From an uncultured Eubacterium sp. (GTDB lineage Bacteria; Bacillota; Clostridia; Lachnospirales; Lachnospiraceae): a stretch of DNA of 34,479 nt. The stretch spans positions 1 through 34,479 of the forward strand of contig URKY01000024.1 of assembly GCA_900548465.1 (NCBI GenBank), in the 5' to 3' direction. Numbering within the stretch: the first letter of the stretch is position 1; every line of letters begins with the position of its first letter. The position numbers and the translations under genes were made by a program. The notes beneath the pieces were generated by a model. It worked only from the letters and a program-made list of their open reading frames with translations, ran no database searches and was not told where the DNA came from. Of this stretch, positions 16,895 to 24,610 are shown one piece after another.

Positions 16895-18058
16895 ATGACA
16901 AAAGTTAATTGCTTGAATCCTATATCTAATTTAGGACTTGACAGATTAAATGATAATTATGAAATCACTGAGAATTTTGCAGATGCAGATGTGGCTTTAG
17001 TAAGAAGCGCTGCAATGCATGATTTGGAATTACCTGATTCACTTTTAGCAGTTGCAAGAGCAGGTGCAGGCGTTAACAATATTCCACTTGATAAATGTGC
17101 TGAAAAAGGAATTGTTGTATTTAACACACCGGGTGCAAATGCAAATGGTGTTAAGGAATTAGTTATTTGTGGAATGTTACTTGCATCAAGAGATATTATT
17201 GGTGGAAATAAATGGGTAGCAGATAATAAATCTGATGAAAACATTAATAAATCAATGGAAAAGGCAAAGAAAAATTTTGCCGGTAATGAATTAAAGGGAA
17301 AGAAACTTGGTGTGATTGGTCTTGGAGCAATTGGAAGATTAGTTGCAAATGCAGGTGTTTCACTTGGTATGGATGTATATGGCACTGACCCATATCTTAC
17401 AGTACAGGGAGCTCTTAGTATTAAGAGAACAGTACATATTGTTAAAACAAGAGAAGAAATCTTTAAGGAGTGTGACTTCATAACAGTACACACACCTCTT
17501 CTTGATGATACAAAAGAAATGATTAATAAAGACAGTATTGCAATGATGAAAGAAGGAGTAGTAATACTTAACTTTGCAAGAGATTTGCTTGTATGTGATG
17601 CTGATATTGAAGAAGCATTAAAGAGTGGAAAAGTTAAGAAATACGTAACAGATTTTCCTAACTTTAAAACAGCAAACATGGAAGGTGTTATTGCAACTCC
17701 ACATTTGGGAGCGTCAACTGCTGAATCAGAAGATAACTGTGCAATTATGGCAGTAGACGAAATCAGAGATTTTGTTGAAAACGGAAATATTGTTAATTCA
17801 GTTAATTACCCTGCTGCAACATTAGGTGTATGTGACAAGGTGAGTCGTATAACTGTATGTCATAAGAATATACCAAACATGATTAGTCAGTTATCAACAG
17901 CTATTGCGTCAGAAGGTGTTAATGTGGCAGATATGGTTGATAAGTCAAGAGGAGATTTTGCATACGCAATTATTGATTTAGACCATGAAGCAACAGATGC
18001 ATTAGCAGATAAGATTAATGCAATTGATGGAGTTATCAAGGTAAGAATTGTAAAATAA
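16895..18058 (+). CDS. serA: D-3-phosphoglycerate dehydrogenase (short, ACT-containing)
   Basis: This 387-residue NAD-dependent enzyme starts serine synthesis from 3-phosphoglycerate. It has the hydroxyacid dehydrogenase fold: VARAGAGVNNIPLD, the Rossmann loop GVIGLGAIGRLVANAG, NFARDLLV with the substrate Arg, and ATPHLGASTAESEDN with the catalytic His. Residues about 310-387 form one C-terminal ACT domain (ISQLSTAIASEGVNVADM), a possible serine-sensing site. There is no ASB domain, as in the short SerA type. A 6-bp hairpin ATCAGA/TCTGAT (16855-16871) lies in the 42-base gap after serC, and TGGAGG precedes the ATG. Confidence 0.93.
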   Translation: MTKVNCLNPISNLGLDRLNDNYEITENFADADVALVRSAAMHDLELPDSLLAVARAGAGVNNIPLDKCAEKGIVVFNTPGANANGVKELVICGMLLASRDIIGGNKWVADNKSDENINKSMEKAKKNFAGNELKGKKLGVIGLGAIGRLVANAGVSLGMDVYGTDPYLTVQGALSIKRTVHIVKTREEIFKECDFITVHTPLLDDTKEMINKDSIAMMKEGVVILNFARDLLVCDADIEEALKSGKVKKYVTDFPNFKTANMEGVIATPHLGASTAESEDNCAIMAVDEIRDFVENGNIVNSVNYPAATLGVCDKVSRITVCHKNIPNMISQLSTAIASEGVNVADMVDKSRGDFAYAIIDLDHEATDALADKINAIDGVIKVRIVK

Positions 18059-18088
18059 TAAAAGGTATTAACAATATACAAGAAAAGT

Positions 18089-18120
18089 TGGGGCTGTTGC
18101 ATGATGGCCCCATTATCTTT
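18089..18120 (+). terminator. Probable terminator after serA
   Basis: TGGGGC (18089-18094) pairs with GCCCCA (18107-18112) around a 12-base loop and is followed by TTATCTTTAAA. The U-tract is interrupted, so read-through into the MscS gene is likely. I recognise no clear promoter between it and 18142. Confidence 0.5.
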
Positions 18121-18141
18121 AAATTGGAATGGAGAAAAGAT

Positions 18142-19014
18142 ATGAATATATTGTTAGCAAACGGTGTTTCAGAAATAGAAAATATGGAAAAGAATGTGAG
18201 CAAATTTGCGTCAACACTTGACAAACTTTGGGATAAATTAATTGATTTTGGAATAAGTATTATTATTGCCATAGTGATATTTATTATTGGAAAAATTGTT
18301 ATTAAGTTGGTCAGAAAATTAATAAAGAATATATTTAATAAGTCAAGTGCAGATGAAGGGGCGGCAAAATTTGTAGATTCTTTAGTAAAGTTTGCGGGAT
18401 ACGTTATTGTTATAATAATTATATGTGGACAGATAGGAATAGAAACAACGTCCCTGATCACTTTACTTGGTACTGCAGGTCTGTCAATTGGTTTGGCATT
18501 ACAGGGAAGTTTATCTAATTTTGCAGGCGGTGTTTTGATTTTGTTGTCAAAGCCTTTTGTAATTGGAGATTATGTCCTTATTAACAATGTGGAGGGAACA
18601 GTAACAAAAATTGATATTGTTTATACAACTTTGCTGACACCTGACGGAAAAGTAATTAAATGTCCTAATGGAGAAGTATCAAATAATACTATTGTTAATT
18701 ATTCAAATCAGGATGGAAGACGAGTTGATGTAAAATTCTCAATCCATTATGACAGCGATGTGGAAAAAGCCAAGTCAATAGTAAGAGATGTTATTATTAA
18801 TTCTCCATATGTTATTAAGGAAAAGGACAGTGACGTGGTTGTTATGCTTCTTGATGAAAGCAGTGTAAATATGGAAACAAGGGCATGGGTTGAACCTGTC
18901 AATTACTGGAATGAATATTTTTATTTGACAGAGCACATTAAAAGTGAACTTGAAAAGAACGGTATTGTTATTCCATACAACCAGTTAGAAGTTAAGGTAA
19001 CTAATGGCAATTAA
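18142..19014 (+). CDS. mscS: Small-conductance mechanosensitive channel (MscS family)
   Basis: This 290-residue membrane protein has the MscS layout. Helices near residues 33-57 (IDFGISIIIAIVIFIIG) and 82-105 are followed by the pore helix block LGTAGLSIGLALQGSLSNFAGGVLIL and KPFVIGDYV. The cytosolic beta domain includes VEGTVTKIDIVYTTLLTPDGKVIKCPNGEV, and the C-terminal alpha/beta cage follows. It protects against hypo-osmotic shock. The start is ATG 18142 with GGAGAAAAG upstream; a longer frame begins at a TTG inside the terminator and is rejected. Confidence 0.93.
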   Translation: MNILLANGVSEIENMEKNVSKFASTLDKLWDKLIDFGISIIIAIVIFIIGKIVIKLVRKLIKNIFNKSSADEGAAKFVDSLVKFAGYVIVIIIICGQIGIETTSLITLLGTAGLSIGLALQGSLSNFAGGVLILLSKPFVIGDYVLINNVEGTVTKIDIVYTTLLTPDGKVIKCPNGEVSNNTIVNYSNQDGRRVDVKFSIHYDSDVEKAKSIVRDVIINSPYVIKEKDSDVVVMLLDESSVNMETRAWVEPVNYWNEYFYLTEHIKSELEKNGIVIPYNQLEVKVTNGN

Positions 19015-19050
19015 AATAAAAAGAGTTGAGTGAAACAGAGGTGTGACAAA

Positions 19051-19449
19051 ATGATAGGGATAATTTGTTTAGACCAAAGAAATGGAATGTACTTTAATGA
19101 GAGAAGACAGAGCAGAGACAGATATGTTATAAGAGACATTGTGAGAACTACAAAGGATGGCGTATTACATATTAACTCTTATTCAAAGGAATTGTTTAAT
19201 GAAAAACTATGTAAATATGTGGTTTCAGATGATTATTTCACCGATGCTAAAGAAGGAGAATACTGTTTTGTTGAAAATCACATTGTAGACCAGAGAAGAA
19301 TAAACCACCTAATTGTTTACAGATGGGACAAAGTATATCCTACAGATTATAAGTTTGATTTAAGTGAATGGAAACTAAAAAGCAGTGAGGAATTTCAGGG
19401 ATATTCACATGATACTATTATAAAAGAGGTATATGAGAAAAATGAATAA
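19051..19449 (+). CDS. Small conserved protein of unknown function
   Basis: This 132-residue protein is probably cytosolic, with no signal peptide or membrane helix. It opens MIGIICLDQRNGMYFNERRQSRD, contains GEYCFVENHIVDQRR and VYRWDKVYPTDYKFDL, and ends in a charged EEFQGYSHDTIIKEVYE. I recall similar short proteins in Lachnospiraceae; names such as ribonuclease Z sometimes attached to them are not supported here, since no HxHxDH metal motif exists. The N-terminal start was set at ATG 19051 with AGAGG at 19037-19041. It overlaps the next gene by 17 bases, so the two are translationally linked. Confidence 0.72.
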   Translation: MIGIICLDQRNGMYFNERRQSRDRYVIRDIVRTTKDGVLHINSYSKELFNEKLCKYVVSDDYFTDAKEGEYCFVENHIVDQRRINHLIVYRWDKVYPTDYKFDLSEWKLKSSEEFQGYSHDTIIKEVYEKNE

Positions 19450-20416
19450 GTTAAAGAGTGGTGTTAACTATATAGCAGCCCTGCTTGTTCTGAGTATTAT
19501 TCTTTTTTCAGGATGTTCAAATAATAATGCAACTGTAAGTACAGACAGAGTTGCCGGAATAACTGAAAGGGTATCCTTTCAGGAAACTACAGAATTAGCA
19601 GACCAGGAAACGACAGGTAATAATAAGCATTTAAAAAAATCAAATTCCGGCATTCCCAAATATTCAGGAGAGCCATATGTAGCGGTTAACAATAATGTTC
19701 CTGAATTTAAGAAAAATGAAATAACAGATAAATCTTTTGAAAATTATTCGACTCTCGACAGCCTTGGAAGATGTCAGGTGGCAATAGCTTCTGTCGGAAA
19801 AGATATCATGCCAAAGGAAAAAAGAGAGTCCATAAGCAGTGTAAAACCAACAGGCTGGCATTTCGTAAAATATGACAATGTTGAAGGTAAGATTTTATAT
19901 AACAGATGTCATTTAATCGGATATCAGTTAACCGGTGAAAATGCTAATGAAAAGAACCTTATTACAGGCACAAGGTATATGAATGTAGATGGGATGCTTC
20001 CATTTGAAAATATGGTTACCGACTATGTAAAGGAAACAGGCAATCATGTAATGTATCGTGTAACACCTGTATTTGAAGGTAGCGATTTAGTTGCCCGTGG
20101 GGTCAGGATGGAAGGTTATTCCGTTGAGGATAAAGGAAAAAGCATTAGTTTTAATGTTTTCTGTTATAATGTCCAGCCGGGAATTGCCATTGATTATGCA
20201 ACAGGTGACAGCAGATTATCAGATGAAAAATCGACAACAGCCAATACCGGTAATTCAAGAACAGAATATATTTTAAATTTAAATTCTCATAAGTTCCATT
20301 TACCTGACTGTAGTGGAGTGAAACGAATGAGCGAATCAAATAAGGGAAAATATACAGGTAACAGACAGGATCTTATAAATCAGGGATATGAACCATGTGG
20401 TATGTGTAATCCATAG
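19433..20416 (+). CDS. Lipoprotein DNA/RNA non-specific endonuclease
   Basis: This 327-residue protein begins with a lipoprotein signal; the lipobox LFSGC places the lipidated Cys near residue 28. The nuclease domain (about 100-260) resembles EndA/NucA-type beta-beta-alpha-metal nucleases: YNRCHLIGYQLTGEN carries the catalytic His, and EKNLITGTRYMNVDGMLPFEN supplies the Asn/Glu metal region. The C-terminal RTEYILNLNSHKFHLPDCSG...CGMCNP segment has a His/Cys pattern like an Ada-type metal-binding module often appended to such nucleases. It should degrade nucleic acid outside the membrane, for nutrition or DNA uptake. The alternative start ATG 19442 has better SD spacing (12 rather than 3 bases). 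Confidence 0.87.
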   Translation: MRKMNKLKSGVNYIAALLVLSIILFSGCSNNNATVSTDRVAGITERVSFQETTELADQETTGNNKHLKKSNSGIPKYSGEPYVAVNNNVPEFKKNEITDKSFENYSTLDSLGRCQVAIASVGKDIMPKEKRESISSVKPTGWHFVKYDNVEGKILYNRCHLIGYQLTGENANEKNLITGTRYMNVDGMLPFENMVTDYVKETGNHVMYRVTPVFEGSDLVARGVRMEGYSVEDKGKSISFNVFCYNVQPGIAIDYATGDSRLSDEKSTTANTGNSRTEYILNLNSHKFHLPDCSGVKRMSESNKGKYTGNRQDLINQGYEPCGMCNP

Positions 20417-20435
20417 GATTTGAAAGGAGCAGTAT

Positions 20436-21713
20436 ATGTACATAAAACAGCAAGCAGCCCTTGTAAAAGCAGCGGCACCAATACTAGCCGGGACAAGCGG
20501 ATATCAGAGAAATAATGCTTTACAAATGATAGCAAAAGCATTAGAAAAACAGAAAGAAGAAATATTTGAGGCTAACAAAAAGGATTTAGAACAGGCAGAA
20601 AAAGATGGTGTTGCAGCACCTATTATTAAAAGACTAAAATTTGATGAGAATAAATTAAAGGATGTATTGTCAGGAATTGAAAATCTTATAGGTTTAGATG
20701 ATCCTTTATTTAAAATTGATTTAAAGAGACAGTTACATGAAGGTCTTACACTTTACAGGGAAACATGTCCTATTGGTGTTATTGGCGTCATTTTCGAAGC
20801 AAGACCGGATGCCCTCATTCAAATATCATCTTTATGTATAAAAAGTGGAAACTGCGTCATTTTAAAGGGCGGTAGTGAAACAATGAACAGCAATAAAGTT
20901 TTGTTTAACATTATTTACAATGCTGTTTTAGAGGCAGGAATGCCTGAAAACTGTATGTTACAGTTAGAAGCACGTTCGGAAATATCAGAACTTTTGTCCT
21001 GTAATGAATACGTTGATCTCTTAATTCCAAGAGGTTCAAATTCTTTTGTTCAGTACATAATGAACAATACAAAAATACCTGTTATGGGACATGCTGACGG
21101 AATTTGTCATGTATATGTAGATAATGATGCTGATTTTGAAAAGGCTATTCCAATTATAATTGATTCTAAAACACAGTATGTATCTGCATGTAATTCAGTA
21201 GAAACATTGCTTATACATAAGGATATAATGAACGAATTTGTTCCTAAACTACATGAGGCATTGCAGAAACATCACGTTGAATTGCGTGGAAGTGAAAAAA
21301 TTGTAGAATTGACAGGATGTAATGCCAGCGAGGAAGAGGATAATAAGAGAGAATATTTAGACTATATTGTATCAGCAAAAGAAGTTGAAGATGTAAAGGC
21401 TGCCGTAGAGCATATCAACCACTATGGTTCTCATCATACAGACTGCATTATTACAGAAAACAAGGAAACAGCAGAATATTTCATGCGCTATGTAGACTCA
21501 GCAGGAGTATACCAGAACTGTTCCACCAGATTTGCAGACGGCTACAGGTATGGTTTTGGTGCCGAAGTAGGAATAAGCACCAGCAAAATCCATGCCAGAG
21601 GTCCTGTTGGACTTGAAGGTCTTGTAAGTTACAAATATAAACTTTGCGGTCATGGTGATATTGTAGAGGATTACGCTACCGGTAAGAAACAGTTTGAATT
21701 TAAGGACTTGTAG
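20436..21713 (+). CDS. proA: Gamma-glutamyl phosphate reductase
   Basis: This 425-residue NADPH-dependent enzyme makes glutamate-5-semialdehyde for proline synthesis. It has the aldehyde-dehydrogenase-like fold with CPIGVIGVIFEARPDALIQI, CVILKGGSETMNSN, LIPRGSNSFVQYIM and GHADGICHVYVD. The catalytic cysteine is Cys252 in SACNSVETLL. The C-terminal STRFADGYRYGFGAEVGISTSKIHARGPVGLEGL is diagnostic. AAAGGAG precedes the ATG. proB and proC are not adjacent. The downstream region has an unusual repeat array instead of a simple terminator. Confidence 0.97.
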   Translation: MYIKQQAALVKAAAPILAGTSGYQRNNALQMIAKALEKQKEEIFEANKKDLEQAEKDGVAAPIIKRLKFDENKLKDVLSGIENLIGLDDPLFKIDLKRQLHEGLTLYRETCPIGVIGVIFEARPDALIQISSLCIKSGNCVILKGGSETMNSNKVLFNIIYNAVLEAGMPENCMLQLEARSEISELLSCNEYVDLLIPRGSNSFVQYIMNNTKIPVMGHADGICHVYVDNDADFEKAIPIIIDSKTQYVSACNSVETLLIHKDIMNEFVPKLHEALQKHHVELRGSEKIVELTGCNASEEEDNKREYLDYIVSAKEVEDVKAAVEHINHYGSHHTDCIITENKETAEYFMRYVDSAGVYQNCSTRFADGYRYGFGAEVGISTSKIHARGPVGLEGLVSYKYKLCGHGDIVEDYATGKKQFEFKDL

Positions 21714-21766
21714 GAAAACACCGGTGGGATTAATGTAATAGCAAGATAATGGCTTGATATTTGCGG

Positions 21767-22025
21767 ATTACACAATTGTGGATGTTCTTGATCTGTTTTT
21801 TACGTAAACATAGACTTTGAGCCGTAAATATGGCAAGAGAATTACACAATTGCCGGTATCATAATTTGATTTTGTGTAAACGCAGGCAGTATGTATGTGA
21901 GATGATAAGTGAATTACACAAATTAAAGTATTGTAATTTGTTATTTGCGTAAATGTCAGCGTTGTGCTGAAAAGAAGATGAAGAAATTACACAAAAAAAC
22001 AAAATAAATTCTAATTTTGTGTAAT
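21767..22025. repeat. Degenerate tandem array of four ~73-bp inverted-repeat units
   Basis: The gene-free stretch between proA and argH (376 bases) holds four copies of ATTACACAA at 21767, 21841, 21913 and 21986 (spacings 74, 72 and 73). Each is followed 35-37 bases later by a roughly complementary right half, GTAAA or GTAAT, at 21804, 21876, 21949 and 22021. The half-sites therefore alternate in orientation about every 36 bases. Unit 4 is the best hairpin: a perfect 11-bp stem ATTACACAAAA/TTTTGTGTAAT (21986-21996 and 22015-22025). Unit 3 has one internal mismatch, unit 2 an 8-bp stem, and unit 1 is the most decayed but contains the palindrome CACAATTGTG (21771-21780). I recognise no named family. 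Confidence 0.8.
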
Positions 22026-22030
22026 CACAG

Positions 22031-22074
22031 ATAAATTAAAAAATAAGGAGCGTTGCCCCCAGGCAACGCTCCTT
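22031..22074 (-). terminator. Strong intrinsic terminator for argH
   Basis: A perfect 13-bp stem AAGGAGCGTTGCC / GGCAACGCTCCTT (22045-22057 and 22062-22074) with a 4-base loop lies just past the argH stop. On the minus strand it is followed by TATTTTTTAATTT, the expected U-tract. On the plus strand the following bases are GTCTATAG, so it is not a good terminator for proA. Confidence 0.92.
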
Positions 22075-22089
22075 GTCTATAGTATATTT

Positions 22090-23460
22090 CTATTTAAGAT
22101 AATTCTTATAAATTTCAATAACTTTTGTCATGGCTTCTGGTCCCGGAGCACCGATTGTAACACGCTTGTTTACGCATGTGTCAAGACTGATAGCGTCATA
22201 AATGTCATCTTCAAATACAGGGCTGATGGCCTTGTATTCATCTAAAGTCATATCATCAAGAGCAATTTTCTTTTCTTCGCAGAAAAGAACTAACTGACCA
22301 ACAATGCCGTGGGCATCTCTGAATGGAACACCGTGATTTACGAGATAGTCTGCCGCATCAGTAGCATTTGTAAATCCATGCTTTGTGCTGGCTTCCATAA
22401 CATCTTTGTTAAATGTCATAGTATCAATCATACCTGTAAATAAAACAATACATCCCTTTACAGTGTCAATTGCATCAAATGTAAGTTCCTTGTCTTCCTG
22501 CATATCCTTGTTGTATGCAAGTGGAAGTCCCTTCATGGTTGTCAGAATTGAAGCAAGTGCACCGTAAACACGTCCTGTTTTTCCACGGATTAATTCTGCA
22601 ATATCAGGATTTTTCTTCTGTGGCATTATACTTGATCCGGTGCTGTATGAGTCATCAATATTAACAAATTTGTACTCGTTGGAATTCCAAATACATATTT
22701 CCTCACAAAATCTGCTTAAATGCATCATTATTGTAGAAAGGGCACTTAAAAATTCAATTAAATAATCTCTGTCTGATACGGAATCCATACTATTAAGAGT
22801 AGGGCCGTCAAAATCCAATAATGAAGCAGTATATTCTCTGTCAAGAGGATATGTTGTACCGGCTAAAGCGCCTGAACCAAGAGGACAGTAGTTCATGCGT
22901 TTATAAATATCATCAAGTCTGCTACGGTCTCTTTTAAACATTTCAAAGTAAGCACCAAAATGGTGAGCCAATGTTATAGGCTGAGCCTTCTGTAAATGAG
23001 TAAAGCCCGGCATAAATGTATTTACATTTTCCTCCATAACATTAAGAAGAGAGTTGAGAAGTGTTTTAAGTAAATCATTAATTTCCACAACTTCGTCTCT
23101 TGTATATAATTTCATATCAAGGGCAACCTGATCATTACGGCTACGGCCTGTATGAAGTTTTTTGCCGGCATCTCCAATACGTTCAATAAGATTAGCCTCT
23201 ACAAAACTGTGAATATCCTCACTATCCTTTGTAAATTCAAGCTTTCCTTCATCAATGTCTTTCTTAATTCCTTCTAAGCCATCGATAATGGAGTTCATTT
23301 CGTCTGTTGTGATAATTCCCTGTTTTCCAAGCATCTTAACGTGTGCAATGCTACCTCTTATATCCTGTGCATAAAATTTTTGGTCAAAAGAAAGAGATTC
23401 ATTAAAGTTGTGTACTAACTGATTTTCTTCCTTTGTGAAACGACCGCCCCATAATTTCAT
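22090..23460 (-). CDS. argH: Argininosuccinate lyase
   Basis: This 456-residue enzyme splits argininosuccinate to arginine and fumarate. It begins MKLWGGRFTKEENQLVHNFN, a typical ArgH start. Fumarase/aspartase superfamily motifs are KLHTGRSRNDQVALDMKL, GFTHLQKAQPITLAHH and the signature GSSIMPQKKNPDIAELIRGK, with catalytic-type Ser276/Ser277. Its C-terminus VTIGAPGPEAM is standard. It stands alone on the minus strand; argG is not in the window. It has a strong promoter and terminator of its own, so it is probably monocistronic here. Confidence 0.97.
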   Translation of the reverse strand: MKLWGGRFTKEENQLVHNFNESLSFDQKFYAQDIRGSIAHVKMLGKQGIITTDEMNSIIDGLEGIKKDIDEGKLEFTKDSEDIHSFVEANLIERIGDAGKKLHTGRSRNDQVALDMKLYTRDEVVEINDLLKTLLNSLLNVMEENVNTFMPGFTHLQKAQPITLAHHFGAYFEMFKRDRSRLDDIYKRMNYCPLGSGALAGTTYPLDREYTASLLDFDGPTLNSMDSVSDRDYLIEFLSALSTIMMHLSRFCEEICIWNSNEYKFVNIDDSYSTGSSIMPQKKNPDIAELIRGKTGRVYGALASILTTMKGLPLAYNKDMQEDKELTFDAIDTVKGCIVLFTGMIDTMTFNKDVMEASTKHGFTNATDAADYLVNHGVPFRDAHGIVGQLVLFCEEKKIALDDMTLDEYKAISPVFEDDIYDAISLDTCVNKRVTIGAPGPEAMTKVIEIYKNYLK

Positions 23461-23508
23461 ATGTATACCTCGCTTATAATGTTATTTTCTTAAAAAAGTA
23501 TCGTTAAA

Positions 23509-23537
23509 AGTATAACATTACAGTGCTGGTTTTTCAA
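23509..23537 (-). promoter_or_regulatory. Promoter of argH
   Basis: On the minus strand TTGAAA (23537-23532), 17 bases, TATACT (23514-23509) is a near-consensus sigma-A promoter. The predicted leader is about 43 bases. It overlaps the upstream part of the divergent promoter for the gene at 23589. Confidence 0.65.
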
Positions 23538-23546
23538 TTATGGATT

Positions 23547-23555
23547 TGATATAAT
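23547..23555 (+). promoter_or_regulatory. Extended -10 promoter for the tRNA dihydrouridine synthase gene
   Basis: TGATATAAT (23547-23555) is a perfect extended -10 (TGnTATAAT). No good -35 is seen at 16-18 bases upstream, as expected for extended -10 promoters. The leader would be about 27 bases. Confidence 0.6.
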
Positions 23556-23588
23556 GCAAGAGTTGTAAAAAAGAAATGGAGATTAAGA

Positions 23589-24524
23589 ATGAAAATATAT
23601 TTTGCACCATTAGATGGAGTTACAAGTCATATATATAGAAATGCATATGCAGATTTTTTTGAAGGAGTAGACAAATATTTTGCCCCTTTTATTTCACCGT
23701 GCCATAATCCCAAACTAAAAGGAAAGGAAATAAAGGATTTATTGCCGGAAAATAATAATGATAAAGTAAGGCTTATCCCGCAGATTATGGCTAATAATGC
23801 AGAATATTTTGTCAAGGGTGCAAAGCAGATAGCTGAAATGGGATATGATGAAGTAAATTTAAATGCCGGTTGTCCATCGGGAACAGTTGTTCCAAAAGGA
23901 AGAGGGGCAGGTTTTTTAAAAGATACATATTTAATGGAAAAATTTTTTGATGAAATATTTGAAAAACTTGATATGAAAATTTCCGTAAAAACAAGAATCG
24001 GACTTACTGATGCTGATGAATTTGAAGAAATAATGGAAGTGTATAATAAATTTCCTTTCGAAGAAATCATAATCCACCCAAGAACGAGAGTACAGCTGTA
24101 TAAGGGAGAGCCTGATATGGAAGCCTTTGATATGGCATATAGAATTAGTAAGAATAAATTATCATATAATGGAAATATATTTACACTTGAAGACTATAAA
24201 GAGATTGAATCAAAATACAAAATTAATTCTGCAATGCTTGGGAGAGGACTTTTGAGAAATCCTAATCTGGCAGAGGAAATAAAGCAAAACAAAAAAATAG
24301 AAATTTCAAAGGAAAAGTTAAGAAAGTTTTACGATAGGGTTTTTGATGATTTTGCAGCTGACATGAGTTCTGATAAACATCTGTTAAATAAGATGATAGA
24401 AATGTGGAATTACTGGTCCTATGCCACAACAGATCAGCACAAGTGTGCAAAGATGATACGTAAGGCTCATAATGTACAAAAATATAGGCAGGCAGTTGAT
24501 GAAATTTTTGAAAAATTTATATAA
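23589..24524 (+). CDS. tRNA-dihydrouridine synthase (Dus family)
   Basis: This 311-residue flavoprotein reduces uridine in the tRNA D-loop. The TIM-barrel signatures are FAPLDGVTSHIYRNAY, LIPQIMANNAEYF, VNLNAGCPSGTVVPKGRGAGF with the active-site Cys95, ISVKTRIGLTDADEF and IIHPRTRVQLYKGEPD. A later SYNGNIFTLEDYK and MLGRGLLRNPNLAEEI bind FMN. The small C-terminal helical domain is present. Which uridine positions it modifies cannot be told from sequence. The protein lies divergent to argH, and no partner gene is closely coupled downstream. Confidence 0.94.
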   Translation: MKIYFAPLDGVTSHIYRNAYADFFEGVDKYFAPFISPCHNPKLKGKEIKDLLPENNNDKVRLIPQIMANNAEYFVKGAKQIAEMGYDEVNLNAGCPSGTVVPKGRGAGFLKDTYLMEKFFDEIFEKLDMKISVKTRIGLTDADEFEEIMEVYNKFPFEEIIIHPRTRVQLYKGEPDMEAFDMAYRISKNKLSYNGNIFTLEDYKEIESKYKINSAMLGRGLLRNPNLAEEIKQNKKIEISKEKLRKFYDRVFDDFAADMSSDKHLLNKMIEMWNYWSYATTDQHKCAKMIRKAHNVQKYRQAVDEIFEKFI

Positions 24525-24530
24525 AAATAA

Positions 24531-24559
24531 TTTACTAATGGCAGGAAAAAAATTATAAT
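24531..24559 (+). promoter_or_regulatory. Possible promoter for the beta-CASP RNase gene
   Basis: TTTACT (24531-24536), 17 bases, TATAAT (24554-24559). The -10 is perfect and the -35 is fair. The leader to the ATG at 24611 is about 45 bases. Confidence 0.5.
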
Positions 24560-24610
24560 ACTATTATAAAATATCGGTTTAAAATTTAATACAGAAAGGG
24601 GCTGATTAGT

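Noticed and set aside
21767..22025. CRISPR array
   Set aside because: The repeated parts are 8-11 base half-sites in alternating orientation with degenerate surroundings; there are no identical 25-37 base direct repeats with unique spacers and no cas genes.
22045..22074. Bidirectional terminator also serving proA
   Set aside because: The stem is excellent, but the plus-strand downstream sequence GTCTATAG has no U-tract, so only the argH direction is well supported.
20436..23460. A proline/arginine biosynthetic cluster (proA with argH)
   Set aside because: The genes are convergent, have separate signals, and are split by the repeat array; no other pro or arg gene is present.
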